Assembly (NCBI RefSeq): GCF_017813365.1
Contig: NZ_JAGIZA010000016.1
Coordinates: 1 to 64,000 of the forward strand
DNA length: 64,000 nucleotides
DNA from: Roseomonas indoligenes
GTDB lineage: Bacteria > Pseudomonadota > Alphaproteobacteria > Acetobacterales > Acetobacteraceae
Direction: 5' to 3'
The notes beneath the pieces were generated by a model, which did not search any database, had not been told where the DNA came from, and worked only from the letters and a program-made list of their open reading frames with translations. Numbering within the stretch: the stretch's first letter is position 1; each line of letters starts with the position of its first letter. Positions 8,837-18,476 of the stretch are shown here, in pieces. A program made the position numbers and the translations under genes.

Positions 8837-9985
8837 TTAGGGCGCTACGGCTCTCGCCCGGGCCTCAATCCATTCTTCGCGCCCCAGGCGCGCGGAGAGG
8901 CGGCGCGTCGGCTCCTCGACCAGCCGGTGCAGCGCCGTGGCGGCCAGTAGCGCATAGGCGAGGGCAGCCGCCATGGTGGCCGCGGGCGGCCAGCCCCAGC
9001 GGGTCAGGACCACCATAATCGCGTAGCCGGACACGGCGTGCACCACATAGAGCGGGTAGGAGATGGCGGCGAGGCGTGTGGGCCAGCGCCATGCCGGGAT
9101 GCGGTGACGCAGTGCGTGGGCCGCCACGAAGAGCGCTGCCATGGCAAGGTAGGACGGGGTCTGGGAGTCCAGCCGCGCCACCGGCCACCAGCGCAGCAGA
9201 AGCGCGACGGCGAGGAGAAGGGCGGGGATGACGAGGAAGGCCGCGCGGCGCCACCGTGCGTCAGCCTCGGCCAGATGCAGCACCGTACCGACCATCATGA
9301 AGAGCAGCATCGGGGCGGCCAGGGAGAGGCCGGCGAAGGCGTGGCGCAGCGCACCCGGCGGCCAGCCAGCCCAGGCGGGGAACAGGGCGAGGGCGGCACC
9401 CGCTAGGCCGACGCCCAGCGGATAGAGAAGGAACGCGGCCGAGCGGGCAAGCAGGGCGGGCGCGGCCAAGGCAGCGAGAAGGTAGAACCAGACCTCGATG
9501 TCCAACGTCCAGACGATGCCGTCCAGCGTGGGGCGGCCGGTGAGCATGTGCGGCCCGGGCAGAAGGTTCAGGACAATATCCAGGGGATCCCGCGGAAAGG
9601 TGCCGCCGAGAAGGCGCCCGACCCCGAGGATAACCAGGGCCTGGAGGGCGAAGCCGATCCAGTAGGTGGGCATGAGCCTCACGAGGCGGGCAACGAGAAA
9701 GCTGCCCGGGCTGCGGCCCCGCAGGCTGAACGGGATGACGTAGCCGCTGATCAGGAAGAACAGCGCCACCCCAGCCGCACCGAACTGGAAGGTGCCGAGA
9801 AGGATGGGAATCGTGAAAGCCAGGCCCGCTGGTGGAGTGGCGAAAGCGGGCGGCAGCCCCGTCATCTCCGCGACGGCAGGCTGGTTGTGCCAGAATACCG
9901 CGCCGAAATGGGCGATGACGACGAGCAGTGCCGCGATGCCGCGCAGCTGGTCGGCAAAGGCGACCCGGTTGCCGCGCGCCGCCAC
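8837..9985 (-). CDS. Acyltransferase family 3 (OafA/NodX-like) membrane protein
   Basis: This 382-aa polytopic O-acyltransferase carries the family opening motif FADQLRGIAALLVVIAHFGA, with the presumed catalytic histidine in the first helix. FFLISGYVIPFSLRGRSPGSF, with its middle LISGYVIP, is equally typical, as are about ten membrane segments and a basic C-terminus. It would O-acetylate or acylate a surface polysaccharide or lipid. The start was set at GTG 9985 because GAGGGG lies just upstream and the longer frame to 10075 would overlap the end of the dehydrogenase gene. It is 7 bp from that gene and may be co-transcribed, but shares no obvious pathway. Confidence 0.85.
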   Translation of the reverse strand: MAARGNRVAFADQLRGIAALLVVIAHFGAVFWHNQPAVAEMTGLPPAFATPPAGLAFTIPILLGTFQFGAAGVALFFLISGYVIPFSLRGRSPGSFLVARLVRLMPTYWIGFALQALVILGVGRLLGGTFPRDPLDIVLNLLPGPHMLTGRPTLDGIVWTLDIEVWFYLLAALAAPALLARSAAFLLYPLGVGLAGAALALFPAWAGWPPGALRHAFAGLSLAAPMLLFMMVGTVLHLAEADARWRRAAFLVIPALLLAVALLLRWWPVARLDSQTPSYLAMAALFVAAHALRHRIPAWRWPTRLAAISYPLYVVHAVSGYAIMVVLTRWGWPPAATMAAALAYALLAATALHRLVEEPTRRLSARLGREEWIEARARAVAP

Positions 9986-9992
9986 TCGCCCC

Positions 9993-10883
9993 TCAGCGCG
10001 TCGGCCGGGGCTTTTCGCCCGAGTAGTCGTAGAAGCCGCGCCCGGTCTTGCGGCCGAGCCAGCCGGCCTCGACATGCTTCACCAGCAGCGGGCAGGGGCG
10101 GTACTTGCTGTCGCCCATGCCCTCGTGCAGCACCTGCATGATGGCGAGGCAGGTATCCAGGCCGATGAAGTCCGCCAGCTCCAGCGGGCCCATGGGCTGG
10201 TTGGTGCCGAGCTTCATGCCGAGGTCGATGGAAGCCACGTCGCCCACACCCTCGTGCAGCGTGTAGACGGCCTCGTTGATCATCGGCATCAGGATGCGGT
10301 TGACGATGAAGCCGGGGAAGTCCTCGCTCGTCGCGATGGTCTTGCCCATGCGCTCGGCCAGGGCGACGGTGGCCTGGTAGGTCGGCTCGTCCGTGGCGAT
10401 GCCGCGGATCACCTCCACCAGCTTCATGACCGGCACCGGGTTCATGAAGTGCATGCCGATGAAGCGCGGCGCGCGGTCCGTGGAGGCCGCGAGGCGCGTG
10501 ATGGGGATGGAGGAGGTGTTGGTCGCGAGAATGGCGGAGGGCTTCAGGTGCGGGCAGAGGGCGGCGAAGATCGACTTCTTGATCTCCTCCCGCTCGGTCG
10601 CCGCCTCGATAACGATGTCGGCGCCGGAGAGCGCCGCCATGTCGGTGCCGGTGGAGAGCCGGCCGAGCGCCGCGTCGCGGTCCTCGGCCGAGAGGGTGCC
10701 CTTCGACACCTGACGCTCCATGTTCTTGCGGATGGTGGAGAGCGCCTTCTCCAGCGCCTCCGCCTTCACGTCGATCATGGTGACGGCGAGGCCTGATGCG
10801 GCCGCGACATGCGCGATGCCGTTGCCCATCTGGCCGGCGCCGATGACGCCGACGGAAGAAATGGTCGGCGTCGTCTCGCTCAC
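9993..10883 (-). CDS. hbd: 3-hydroxybutyryl-CoA dehydrogenase
   Basis: This NAD(P)-dependent enzyme interconverts acetoacetyl-CoA and 3-hydroxybutyryl-CoA. The 296 aa contain the dinucleotide-binding motif [18 protein letters not shown] (residues 11-28), [11 protein letters not shown], the catalytic-region [15 protein letters not shown], and the C-terminal dimer domain [15 protein letters not shown] and [11 protein letters not shown]. It overlaps etfA by 4 bp, so etfB-etfA-hbd form one operon. This links acyl-CoA oxidation electrons (ETF) with the hydroxyacyl step. A role in butyrate/PHB metabolism fits the pha genes at 24-28 kb. Confidence 0.93.
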   Translation of the reverse strand: MSETTPTISSVGVIGAGQMGNGIAHVAAASGLAVTMIDVKAEALEKALSTIRKNMERQVSKGTLSAEDRDAALGRLSTGTDMAALSGADIVIEAATEREEIKKSIFAALCPHLKPSAILATNTSSIPITRLAASTDRAPRFIGMHFMNPVPVMKLVEVIRGIATDEPTYQATVALAERMGKTIATSEDFPGFIVNRILMPMINEAVYTLHEGVGDVASIDLGMKLGTNQPMGPLELADFIGLDTCLAIMQVLHEGMGDSKYRPCPLLVKHVEAGWLGRKTGRGFYDYSGEKPRPTR

Positions 10884-11797
10884 TTGGAGAGCTCCGCCTC
10901 GATCTCCGGGATCAGCTTGAAGATGTCGCCGACGAGGCCGTAGTCGGCCACCTGGAAGATCGGCGCCTCCTCGTCCTTGTTCACGGCCACGATGACCTTG
11001 CTGTCCTTCATGCCCGCCAGGTGCTGGATGGCGCCGGAGATGCCGAAGGCGATGTAGAGCTCGGGGGCCACGATCTTGCCGGTCTGGCCGACCTGCTGGT
11101 CGTTCGGGGCATAGCCCGCATCCACCGCGGCGCGGGAGGCGCCGACGGCGGCGCCGAGCTTGTCCGCGATGCCGTCGAGGATGTGGAAGTTCTCGGCGGA
11201 GCCGAGCGCGCGGCCGCCGGAGACGACGATGCGGGCCGCCGTCAGCTCTGGCCGCTCGCTCTTCACGATCTCGGCGCCGACGAAGGAGGAGACGCCCGGA
11301 TCCGCGGCGGACGGCGCGGCCTCCACGGTCGCGGAGCCGCCCTCGGCCTCGGCCGGGTCGAAGGAGGCGGCGCGAACGGTGATGACCTTCTTCGCGTCGG
11401 AGGACTGCACGGTGGCCAGCGCGTTGCCCGCGTAGATCGGGCGCACGAAGGTATCGGCATCCACCACGGCGGAGATGTCGCTGATCGGCTGCACGTCCAG
11501 CAGCGCGGCCACGCGCGGCATGACGTTCTTGCCGAGCGCGGAGCCGGGGGCCAGCAGGTGGGTGTAGTTCCCGGCCAGCGCCTGGAGCAGGGCGGCCGCG
11601 GGCTCGGCCAGCAGGTGCTCGGCGGGATCGTGGATCACCTTGGCGACGCCCGCGATCTTCGCGCCGGCCTGGGCAACCGCCTCCGGCCCGATGACCAGCA
11701 GGTGGACCTCGCCGAGCTTGCCGCCAGCGGCGATGGCGGAGCGGGTGGGCTGGTTGATGGCCTTGCCGTCGTGGTCGGCGAGAACGAGGACGGTCAT
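10880..11797 (-). CDS. etfA: Electron transfer flavoprotein alpha subunit
   Basis: EtfA with EtfB carries electrons from acyl-CoA dehydrogenases to ETF:quinone oxidoreductase. At 305 aa it is full length. The C-terminal FAD domain is clear: [20 protein letters not shown] (about 219-238), [20 protein letters not shown] and [20 protein letters not shown]. The N-terminal domain ([20 protein letters not shown]) matches the family. It lies 2 bp downstream of etfB and overlaps hbd by 4 bp. The two acyl-CoA dehydrogenases at 48-58 kb would be its natural electron donors. Confidence 0.96.
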   Translation of the reverse strand: MTVLVLADHDGKAINQPTRSAIAAGGKLGEVHLLVIGPEAVAQAGAKIAGVAKVIHDPAEHLLAEPAAALLQALAGNYTHLLAPGSALGKNVMPRVAALLDVQPISDISAVVDADTFVRPIYAGNALATVQSSDAKKVITVRAASFDPAEAEGGSATVEAAPSAADPGVSSFVGAEIVKSERPELTAARIVVSGGRALGSAENFHILDGIADKLGAAVGASRAAVDAGYAPNDQQVGQTGKIVAPELYIAFGISGAIQHLAGMKDSKVIVAVNKDEEAPIFQVADYGLVGDIFKLIPEIEAELSK

Positions 11798-11799
11798 CT

Positions 11800-12549
11800 T
11801 CAGATCACCTTGGCTTCGTTGCGCAGCTTGGAGACGAGCTCGGCGGCCGAGGCCACCTTCACGCCGGCCTGGCGCTTGGCCGGCTCCTCCACCTTGATCA
11901 CCTTCAGCCGGGGCGCGGTATCCACGCCGAGGTCGGCGGGCTTCATCGTCTCGATCGGCTTCTTGCGGGCCTTCATGATGTTCGGAAGGCTGGCGTAGCG
12001 CGGCTCGTTCAGGCGCAGGTCGGTGGTGACTATGGCCGGGAGCGTCAGCTTCACCGTCTCCTGGCCGCCATCCACCTCACGGGTGACGGTCGCGGCGCCG
12101 TCGGCGACCTCGACCTTGTTGGCGAAGGTGCCCTGACCCCAGCCCAGCAGGGCGGCGAGCATCTGGCCCGTGGCGTTCATGTCGTCGTCGATGGCCTGCT
12201 TGCCCATGATGACGAGCTGCGGCCCCTCCTTCTCGACGATCGCCTTCAGCAGCTTCGCCACCGCGATCGGCTCGACCGCGCCCTCGGCCTCCACCAGGAT
12301 GCCGCGGTCGGCACCCATGGCGAGGGCCGTGCGGATCTGCTCCTGTGCCTGGGCCGGGCCGATGGAGACGGCGATGATCTCCGTCGCCACCCCCTTCTCC
12401 TTCAGGCGCACGGCCTCCTCGACGGCGATCTCGTCGAAGGGGTTCATGGACATCTTGACGTTGGCGGTCTCGACGCCCGAGCCATCGGGCTTCACCCGGA
12501 CCTTGACGTTGTAATCCACCACGCGCTTGACGGGGACGAGGAGCTTCAT
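11800..12549 (-). CDS. etfB: Electron transfer flavoprotein beta subunit
   Basis: EtfB (249 aa) binds AMP and docks with dehydrogenases. The start [19 protein letters not shown] at 12549 is the family N-terminus; the longer frame to 12672 is not EtfB-like. Other signatures are [18 protein letters not shown], the [10 protein letters not shown] region, [20 protein letters not shown] and the C-terminal recognition-loop region [19 protein letters not shown]. It is first in the etfB-etfA-hbd operon; the promoter would lie in 12550-12736, where I see no further gene. Confidence 0.96.
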   Translation of the reverse strand: MKLLVPVKRVVDYNVKVRVKPDGSGVETANVKMSMNPFDEIAVEEAVRLKEKGVATEIIAVSIGPAQAQEQIRTALAMGADRGILVEAEGAVEPIAVAKLLKAIVEKEGPQLVIMGKQAIDDDMNATGQMLAALLGWGQGTFANKVEVADGAATVTREVDGGQETVKLTLPAIVTTDLRLNEPRYASLPNIMKARKKPIETMKPADLGVDTAPRLKVIKVEEPAKRQAGVKVASAAELVSKLRNEAKVI

Positions 12550-12736
12550 GCCGGCTGACGGGTCCTCTGGCGGGCACCGCGAGGGGTTCGTCGGTGCGTT
12601 TGAGGGACCGCGGGCGGCCCCTGGACAGGCTGGCGACGCTCCGCCGCAAGAGGGGCAGGGCTTCGCTTCCACGGAATCAGGCGGGGTCTATAAGGCGGCC
12701 CCCGGAAGGCGGCAAGCGGGCCGGGGCGTCCGCGTT

Positions 12737-12931
12737 TCAGCCCCGCATCAGGTAAAGCAGCAGCGCGAAGAGGACGATGGTGACGGCCTGGAGCGTCACG
12801 CGCCAGCGCATCAGCGCGTTCGAGCGCCGTGGGTCGCCGTCCTCTCGGACGAGGCCGACCATGCCGAAGAGCAGCGTGCCCAGGGTGGCCAGCATCCCCA
12901 GGGCGACGAGGATCGTGAGGAAGGTGATCAT
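12737..12931 (-). CDS. Small twin-transmembrane protein (HIG1-like)
   Basis: This is a 64-aa protein with two membrane helices: MITFLTILVALGMLATLGTL and, after a polar hairpin with RRSNALMRWRV, TLQAVTIVLFALLLYL. The spacing and RSNxLMRWRV loop match the HIG1-type twin-helix proteins of alphaproteobacteria, which in other systems associate with respiratory complexes. Alignment favours ATG 12931; ATG 12958 would add nine residues and has a GTGAGG sequence nearby. It is divergent from nothing and stands alone between etfB and the XRE gene, on the same strand as both. Confidence 0.7.
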   Translation of the reverse strand: MITFLTILVALGMLATLGTLLFGMVGLVREDGDPRRSNALMRWRVTLQAVTIVLFALLLYLMRG

Positions 12932-12983
12932 GGTGACGGGGATGTGGGCATGCCTCACGCCCGCGCAACGGTCCCGTCACGAA

Positions 12984-13406
12984 TCAGCCGCGCCGTTTTC
13001 CCTTGGCCTGCACCTCCGGCACCGGCTCCGGCGCCGCCATCTTCCGCACCACCGTCAGCAGCGCGGCCTTGGTGGAGAAGTCCAGCTCGCGATAGGCGCG
13101 CAGCAAGGCCTCCTCGTCCCCTGCCAGCAGGCCGAGGCTGCCCTGCTCCTCCTCCAGCATCTCCGCCGGCGGGGCCACGTCCGGGTCCATCCCGACGAGC
13201 CAGGAGACGGAGGTGCCGAGCACCTCGGCCAGGCGCACCAGCCGGGCGCCGCGCGGCACCGTCGCCGTGCCGTCGCGGAGGCGCAGCAGGAAGTCCGGGG
13301 GCAGGCCTGCCCTGCGGAAGGCCTCCTCCGGCGAGAGTTCCAGCCGCTCCAGGCGGGCCTCGATCAGCTCCACCATAGGCGGCGGGTCGGGGGGTAGGTC
13401 CGTCAT
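12984..13406 (-). CDS. XRE-family helix-turn-helix protein
   Basis: This is a 140-aa regulator. An N-terminal helix-turn-helix of the Cro/CI type spans about residues 12-70: LIEARLERLELSPEEAFRRAG, whose core ELSPEEAFRRAGLP is followed by FLLRLRDGTATVPRGARLVRLAEVLGTS with the core RGARLVRLAEVLG. The pattern SVSWLVGMDPD afterwards is common in this class. The C-terminal half is helical (LLAGDEEALLRAYRELD) and may mediate dimerisation. No target is evident. It is divergent from the nitronate monooxygenase gene, about 125 bp away, which is a candidate target by position only. Confidence 0.75.
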   Translation of the reverse strand: MTDLPPDPPPMVELIEARLERLELSPEEAFRRAGLPPDFLLRLRDGTATVPRGARLVRLAEVLGTSVSWLVGMDPDVAPPAEMLEEEQGSLGLLAGDEEALLRAYRELDFSTKAALLTVVRKMAAPEPVPEVQAKGKRRG

Positions 13407-13531
13407 GGCTCTGGGGCGGGTCTCCGGGTGGCAGGGTTGCGGCAGGGCGGCTGGAAGCGGCGCCCTCCCCGGTGGAGTATGGTGTGCCGGGCAGCCCTGC
13501 GCCGCCCGCAGCAGATAGAGGGGAGGTGGGC

Positions 13532-14584
13532 ATGGCGGAACCGGCGGACCGGCGGATCCCGGACCTGTTCGGGATCGAGCTGCCGATTATCCAGGCGCCC
13601 ATGGCCGGGGCGACGACGCCCGCCATGGTCGTGGCGGCCAGCGAGGCGGGTGGCCTCGGCTCCCTCCCCGGCGCGCAGTACGCACCCGACAGCTTCCGGG
13701 CCGCGGTGGCGGAGGTGCGGGCCGGCACGCGCCGCCCCTTCAACCTGAACTTCTTCGCCCATGACACCCCGCCCGAGGACCCGGGGCGCCAGGCCGCCTG
13801 GCGCGCGCGGCTGGAGCCCTACTACGCGGAGGCCGGGCTGGGCCCGGATACCCCGCCCTCCGGCGCCGGCCGCGCCCCCTTCGACGAGGCTTTCTGCGCC
13901 GTGCTGGAGGAATCGCCCCCCGCCGTGGCCAGCTTCCACTTCGGCCTGCCCGCGCCCGCCCTGCTCGCCCGCGTGCGGGCGGCGGGCTGCAAGGTGGTCG
14001 GTTGCGCGACCACCGTCGCCGAGGCGGTGTGGCTGGAACGGCAGGGCGTGGACGCCATCATCGCCCAGGGCTTCGAGGCGGGCGGCCATCGCGGCAATTT
14101 CCTGACCCACGACATGGCCACCCAGGTCGGCACCATGGCCCTGGTGCCGCAGGTGGTGGACGCGGTGCGGGTGCCCGTGATCGCCGCCGGCGGCATCGCG
14201 GATGCCCGCGGCGTGCGCGCCGCCCTCGCCCTCGGCGCCTCGGCCGTCCAGGTCGGCACCGCCTACCTCCTCACCCCCGAGGCCCGGATCCCCGCCCTGC
14301 ACCGCGCCGCGCTGGAGCGCGCCACCGACGACGGCACGGCCCTGACTAACCTCTTCACCGGCCGCCCCGCGCGCGGGATCCTCAACCGCCTGATGCGGGA
14401 GGCCGGCCCCCTCTCCGACATCGCCCCGCCCTTCCCCACCGCCGGCGCCGCCCTGGCGCCGATCCGCGCGCGGGCGGAGGCGGAGGAGCGGGACGATTTC
14501 ACCAACCTCTGGGCCGGACAGGCGGCGGCCCTGGCCCGGCCGATGACGGCGGGGGAGCTGACGCGGCGACTGGCGGGGGTTTGA
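13532..14584 (+). CDS. Nitronate monooxygenase / 2-nitropropane dioxygenase family
   Basis: This FMN-dependent enzyme (350 aa) oxidises alkyl nitronates. The family motifs are PIIQAPMAGATTPAMVVAAS near the N-terminus, AIIAQGFEAGGHRGNF containing the presumed catalytic histidine, and the phosphate-binding PVIAAGGIADARGVRAALAL, followed by GASAVQVGTAYLLTPEA. ATG 13532 was chosen because GAGGGGAGG lies just upstream; the frame continues further back without homology. It is monocistronic, with repeat copy 3 starting right after its stop. Confidence 0.9.
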   Translation: MAEPADRRIPDLFGIELPIIQAPMAGATTPAMVVAASEAGGLGSLPGAQYAPDSFRAAVAEVRAGTRRPFNLNFFAHDTPPEDPGRQAAWRARLEPYYAEAGLGPDTPPSGAGRAPFDEAFCAVLEESPPAVASFHFGLPAPALLARVRAAGCKVVGCATTVAEAVWLERQGVDAIIAQGFEAGGHRGNFLTHDMATQVGTMALVPQVVDAVRVPVIAAGGIADARGVRAALALGASAVQVGTAYLLTPEARIPALHRAALERATDDGTALTNLFTGRPARGILNRLMREAGPLSDIAPPFPTAGAALAPIRARAEAEERDDFTNLWAGQAAALARPMTAGELTRRLAGV

Positions 14585-14924
14585 TCCTTCACTGTCGGTC
14601 TGTCCCGGGGAGAGGAAAAAGGAATTCTTCCTCTTCCCGAACCCCTCACCATCATCTTTTTCTTCGAGTTGGTCTGGCTCGGCTGGCGGTGCGCCTCGGG
14701 TCCACGACCCGAGGCGACTGCAAGGGCAGGATCAAGTCCTTCGCGCCGAAACCCCGTGTCAGTCCGGCGCGGCGGTAGCCAGCCGGGGGTCCAGGGGCCT
14801 CAGGCCCTTGGCGGGGGTTCCAGGGGGCGGAGGCCCCCTGGGGGTAGCCAGCACCTTCCGCCCCACCGGACCGTGACAGTCGAAAGCTTGACCTCGGCTG
14901 ACCCGGCGGGTTCCAACCGCGCCT
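14585..14924. repeat. Intergenic mosaic repeat copy 3 (reverse orientation)
   Basis: This 340-bp gap has no gene. Reading left to right it is the reverse of copy 2: module C hairpin 14603-14640 (TCCCGGGGAGAGGAA...TTCCTCTTCCCGA), 18 bp after the monooxygenase stop; CATCATCTTTTTCTTCGAG; module A inverted repeat 14693-14713 (CCTCGGGT...ACCCGAGG); then two hairpins, CCAGGGGCCTCAGGCCC (near 14783-14803) and CCAGGGGGCGGAGGCCCCCTGG (14820-14841). The last 80 bp before 14925 are the leader of the channel gene. Confidence 0.75.
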
Positions 14925-17264
14925 ATGCGGCTTTCCCGACATCTTCTCGCTCTGCTGGCGTTGCTCTGCGCTGCGCCGGCGCTCGCCCAGACCTCTGCCC
15001 CTGCCCGCCCCGCGCCCGCGGCGCCCGCCGGGGCTGCGCCGTCGCCTTCCACGCCGGCGGAGGCGGACCGCCTGCTGGGCCTGCTGCGGGATGACACGCG
15101 CCGGGCGGAGCTGATCCGCAACCTGGAGGCGCTCTCCGCGGCGTCCCGCCCTGCCCCGGCCGCGCCGGCGGGAACCGCCGCAAGCCCGGCTCCTGCACCC
15201 GCTACGCCGGCCGCGCCGGCCGGTGGCGCTGCCCCGGCGGAAACGCCGGCGGAGGCCGGGCTGCTCGCGCCCAACACGCTCGGCGCTCAGCTGATGATGG
15301 GCGCTTCGCAGCGCCTTGCGGCCCTGTCCGACCAGCTGGTCGCCACGGCCAATGCGGTGACGGACCTGCCCAACATCGTGTCCTGGGCGTCCGGCGTCGC
15401 GCGGGATCCGGTGACGCAGGCGCGGGTGCTGGATGCCTCCTGGAAGCTCGTGCTGCTCTTCGGGCTGGGTCTGCTGGCCGAATGGATCGTCTGGCGGCTC
15501 CTTGGCCGCTGGCGGGACAAGCTGGACGCCCATGCGCCGGAGCGGTCGAATGTCTGGACCTGGTTCCGGCGCATTCCCTACGTGCTGATGCGGCTGGTGC
15601 TGGACCTGCTGCCGGTGGGCGCCTTCGCCGTGATCTCCTACGGGTTGATCAAGGCCGTGCAGCCGCTGCCGACGACGGAGCTGGTGCTGCTGCTGGCGAA
15701 CAACGCCTACATCGCCATCCGCGCGGTGATGCTGACCAGCCGGATGCTGTTCTCCCCCAATTCCGCCCATCTGCGGCTGGTGCCGCTGCACGACGAGACG
15801 GCGGCCTACATCACGATCTGGCTGCGGCGGATCGTGGCGGTGCTGGTGGTGGGCTGGGCGGTGGCGGAGGCCGGGCTTCTCTTCGGCGTGCCCTGGGCGG
15901 TGTACGACGCCATCACCCGCCTCTCCCTGCTGATCGTCACCTTGTTCCTGGTGATCGTGATCATGCAGAACCGGCACTCCGTGGCGGATTGGCTGCGCGC
16001 GCCGGAGCTGAAGCCGAACGACCACCCGGACCGCTCCCGCCGCATGTTCCGCGCGCTGCGGGACCGGCTGGCGGAGGTGTGGCACGTGGTGGCCATCCTC
16101 TACATCCTCGCCCTCTGGGGTGTCTGGGCCCTGCAGGTTCGGGACGGGTTCGAGCGGCTGCTGAAGGCCAGCGCGCTCACCCTTCTCGTGCTCGGCGCCG
16201 CCAAGCTGGTGGATTACGGGCTGCGACGGCTGCTGGAGCGGGGCTTTCGCATCACCCCGGATCTCGCCAAGCGCTATCCCGGGCTGGAGGCGCGGGCCAA
16301 CCGCTACCTTCCCGTCCTGAAGGGCATCGTCTCCGGCATCGTCACCCTCGTCACCCTGCTGGTGCTGCTGGAGACCTGGGGGATCGACGCTTTCACCTGG
16401 TTCCGCAGCGGCGGGCTCGGCGCGCGGGTGGTCAGCAGCCTCGTCTCCATCGGGCTGACGATGCTGGCGGCCATCACGGTGTGGGAGGTGGCGAACGCCG
16501 CCATCCAGCGCCGGTTGACGAAGCTGGCGCGCGACACGCAGGCGGCACGGTCCGCCCGCATCCGCACCCTGCTGCCCATGGCGCGCACGGCGCTGCTCAT
16601 CATCATCGTGGTCTTCGTGGCGCTGAACGTGCTGAGCGAGATCGGGGTGAACGTGGCCCCGCTGATCGCCGGCGCCGGTGTCGTCGGCGTCGCCATCGGC
16701 TTCGGTTCCCAGACGCTGGTGAAGGACGTGATCACCGGCATGTTCCTCCTGCTGGAGGACGCGGTGGCCGTGGGCGACACGGTGACGATCGGGACCATGA
16801 CCGGCGTGGTGGAACAGCTCTCCATCCGCTCCATCCGGCTGCGCGCGATGGACGGGTCCGTCCACATCATCCCCTTCAGCACCGTGACCTTCGTGACCAA
16901 CATGACGCGCGACTTCGCCTTCGCGGTCGTGGACGTCTCCCTGCCCTATGGCGAGGACACGGACCGGGTGATGAAGCTGATGAAGGAGATTTCCGCCGAG
17001 ATGCGGCAGGAGCCGCGCTGGGCCAGTGCCACGCGCGACGAGATCGACGTGATGGGCGTGGACAAGCTGCTGGAGACCGGCGTCGTCGTCCGCGCCCGCA
17101 TGAAGACCGATCCCTCCCAGCGCTGGCCAGTGACGCGGGAACTGAACCGGCGCATCGAAGGGCGGTTCGAGCGGGAGGGCATCCGCATCAACTCGCCCTG
17201 GCGGAAGGCGGCGGAGGAGGAAGCGGTGGACCCGGCCGCAGGGGACCAGCCGGCGGCGGCCTGA
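14925..17264 (+). CDS. MscS-family mechanosensitive ion channel (large, YbiO-like)
   Basis: This 779-aa protein starts with a signal peptide (residues 1-21, cleavage after ALA). An Ala/Pro-rich periplasmic region follows to about 110, then several membrane helices, and the MscS core in the last third. The pore-lining helix is NVAPLIAGAGVVGVAIGFGS (about 580-600), followed by QTLVKDVITGMFLLLEDAV and the beta domain VGDTVTIGTMTGVVEQLSIR. It would open under membrane tension to release solutes during hypo-osmotic shock. The total length and multi-helix N-terminus resemble YbiO/YnaI-type paralogues rather than short MscS. Confidence 0.9.
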   Translation: MRLSRHLLALLALLCAAPALAQTSAPARPAPAAPAGAAPSPSTPAEADRLLGLLRDDTRRAELIRNLEALSAASRPAPAAPAGTAASPAPAPATPAAPAGGAAPAETPAEAGLLAPNTLGAQLMMGASQRLAALSDQLVATANAVTDLPNIVSWASGVARDPVTQARVLDASWKLVLLFGLGLLAEWIVWRLLGRWRDKLDAHAPERSNVWTWFRRIPYVLMRLVLDLLPVGAFAVISYGLIKAVQPLPTTELVLLLANNAYIAIRAVMLTSRMLFSPNSAHLRLVPLHDETAAYITIWLRRIVAVLVVGWAVAEAGLLFGVPWAVYDAITRLSLLIVTLFLVIVIMQNRHSVADWLRAPELKPNDHPDRSRRMFRALRDRLAEVWHVVAILYILALWGVWALQVRDGFERLLKASALTLLVLGAAKLVDYGLRRLLERGFRITPDLAKRYPGLEARANRYLPVLKGIVSGIVTLVTLLVLLETWGIDAFTWFRSGGLGARVVSSLVSIGLTMLAAITVWEVANAAIQRRLTKLARDTQAARSARIRTLLPMARTALLIIIVVFVALNVLSEIGVNVAPLIAGAGVVGVAIGFGSQTLVKDVITGMFLLLEDAVAVGDTVTIGTMTGVVEQLSIRSIRLRAMDGSVHIIPFSTVTFVTNMTRDFAFAVVDVSLPYGEDTDRVMKLMKEISAEMRQEPRWASATRDEIDVMGVDKLLETGVVVRARMKTDPSQRWPVTRELNRRIEGRFEREGIRINSPWRKAAEEEAVDPAAGDQPAAA

Positions 17265-17378
17265 AGCGGTTCCTGCGGCCGCGGGACGCGGGACCCGACC
17301 GGCAGGCCCTGGCGGCCGGACCGGCAACCGGCCCGCCCCGGAGCCGTTGCAAGGCCTGATCCAACCCAGGAGAGACCG

Positions 17379-17891
17379 ATGGCCGAAGCCCAGACCGACC
17401 ACGAGCAGCGCGAGAAGGTCCGCGAGCTGATCAAGGACGTGCAGACGGCCGTGCTCGTCACCCACGGCGACGACGACAAGCTGCGCGGCCGCCCGATGGT
17501 CGCCGCCGGGCTGGACCCGGATGGGAAGACGCTATGGTTCTTCTCCGGCTCCGGCACGGAGAAGACGGAGGAAATCGCGAAGAACGACCGCGTCCTGCTC
17601 TCCTACTCCGATCCCTCCAAGCAGAACTACGTCTCTGTCTCCGGCACGGCGCGGGTGGTGCGGGACGTGGCGAAGCAGAAGGAGCTGTGGACGGAGTCGA
17701 TGAAGACCTGGTTCCCCAAGGGGGCCGAGGACCCGCGCATCGCCCTGATCGCCGTGGAGATGACGGGGGCGGAGTACTGGGACAGCCCCTCCTCCACGCT
17801 GCTGCATGCCTATGGCTATGTGAAGGCCGTGGTGACCGGCGAGCCGCCGAAGGGCGGCGAGAACGAGCGGGTCTCCTTCAAGCAGGCTTGA
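17379..17891 (+). CDS. Pyridoxamine 5'-phosphate oxidase-fold general stress protein
   Basis: This 170-aa protein belongs to the split-barrel flavin-binding (PNPOx-like) family often called general stress protein 26. Visible features are the helix DHEQREKVRELIKDVQTAVL, the strand LRGRPMVAAGLDPDGKTLWF, and FFSGSGTEKTEEIAKNDRVLLSYSD with its core KTEEIAKNDRVLL, followed by NYVSVSGTARVVRD. Members bind FMN or FAD, but the substrate is generally unknown. AGGAGAG lies about 10 bases upstream of ATG 17379. A strong hairpin follows the stop. Confidence 0.88.
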   Translation: MAEAQTDHEQREKVRELIKDVQTAVLVTHGDDDKLRGRPMVAAGLDPDGKTLWFFSGSGTEKTEEIAKNDRVLLSYSDPSKQNYVSVSGTARVVRDVAKQKELWTESMKTWFPKGAEDPRIALIAVEMTGAEYWDSPSSTLLHAYGYVKAVVTGEPPKGGENERVSFKQA

Positions 17892-17913
17892 TCCAACGAA
17901 GGGCCGATCTATG

Positions 17914-17944
17914 GAAAGGGACTGCGGGCCGCAGCCCCTTTCCC
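17914..17944 (+). terminator. Hairpin after the stress-protein gene
   Basis: GGAAAGGGACTGCGG pairs with CCGCAGCCCCTTTCC around a 1-base loop region, a 15-bp stem with one mismatch, starting 23 bp after the stop codon at 17891. There is no T-run, so intrinsic termination is plausible but not certain. Confidence 0.5.
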
Positions 17945-18019
17945 GGTCCGGCGCGAGGGGCACCGGATCCAGAAGGGATCAGAGAACGTCTCCAGGGGTC
18001 GTCCGGCCCGGAGGATTCG

Positions 18020-18292
18020 TTGCCTCCTGTTCACCCCGATCGCGACGCGCTCCGGCTGGCCTTCCGCCTGGCCCTCCTGGACGCCGTTCCGCGGGACGGC
18101 ACCGCGGCGGAGCGCTGCGCCGCGCTCGAGGCCGCACGGGACCGCATGGCGGCCGCCCTGCTCCTGCCTGGCCCCCCGGACGGCTTGCCCGATGAGGCAA
18201 TGGCCGTGCGCGACCGGGCCATCCTCGCAGTCGCATTGGAGGGCGGCTTCGAGGACGCCTGGGCGGTGGTGACGCAGTTTCCTTTCTGCTGA
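18020..18292 (+). CDS. Hypothetical 90-aa protein
   Basis: A small frame starts at TTG 18020 with GGAGGA about four bases before it. It encodes an Ala/Arg/Asp-rich, probably helical protein: HPDRDALRLAFRLALLDAVP, then ERCAALEAARDRMAAALL, then AVRDRAILAVALEGGFEDAW and the end VVTQFPFC. There is no signal peptide or membrane helix. The codon pattern is G/C-rich at third positions, as in neighbouring genes. I do not recognise a family. It sits alone between the stress-protein gene and the binding-protein operon. Confidence 0.5.
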   Translation: MPPVHPDRDALRLAFRLALLDAVPRDGTAAERCAALEAARDRMAAALLLPGPPDGLPDEAMAVRDRAILAVALEGGFEDAWAVVTQFPFC

Positions 18293-18476
18293 AGGGGCTC
18301 CTGCGTCCTATTCTGAACGGCCGCCCAACCCCGTCCCCGTTCGGCCGGGCCAGTTTGAGCTCGGCAGGCTTGAGCCGGGCGCGCGATGGGTGTGGCGACC
18401 TCCCCGAGGGCGAAATGAACGGCGATCTGGTGTGGAACTTGCTTTCGGCGGGCCTGATTTGAGGGATGACCGGACC

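Noticed and set aside
14652-17465. A 937-codon open frame antisense to the MscS-type channel gene
   Set aside because: Its His/Arg/Gln-rich translation has no family features and the sense frame encodes a clear channel protein. Long antisense frames are expected in DNA with G/C-saturated third positions.
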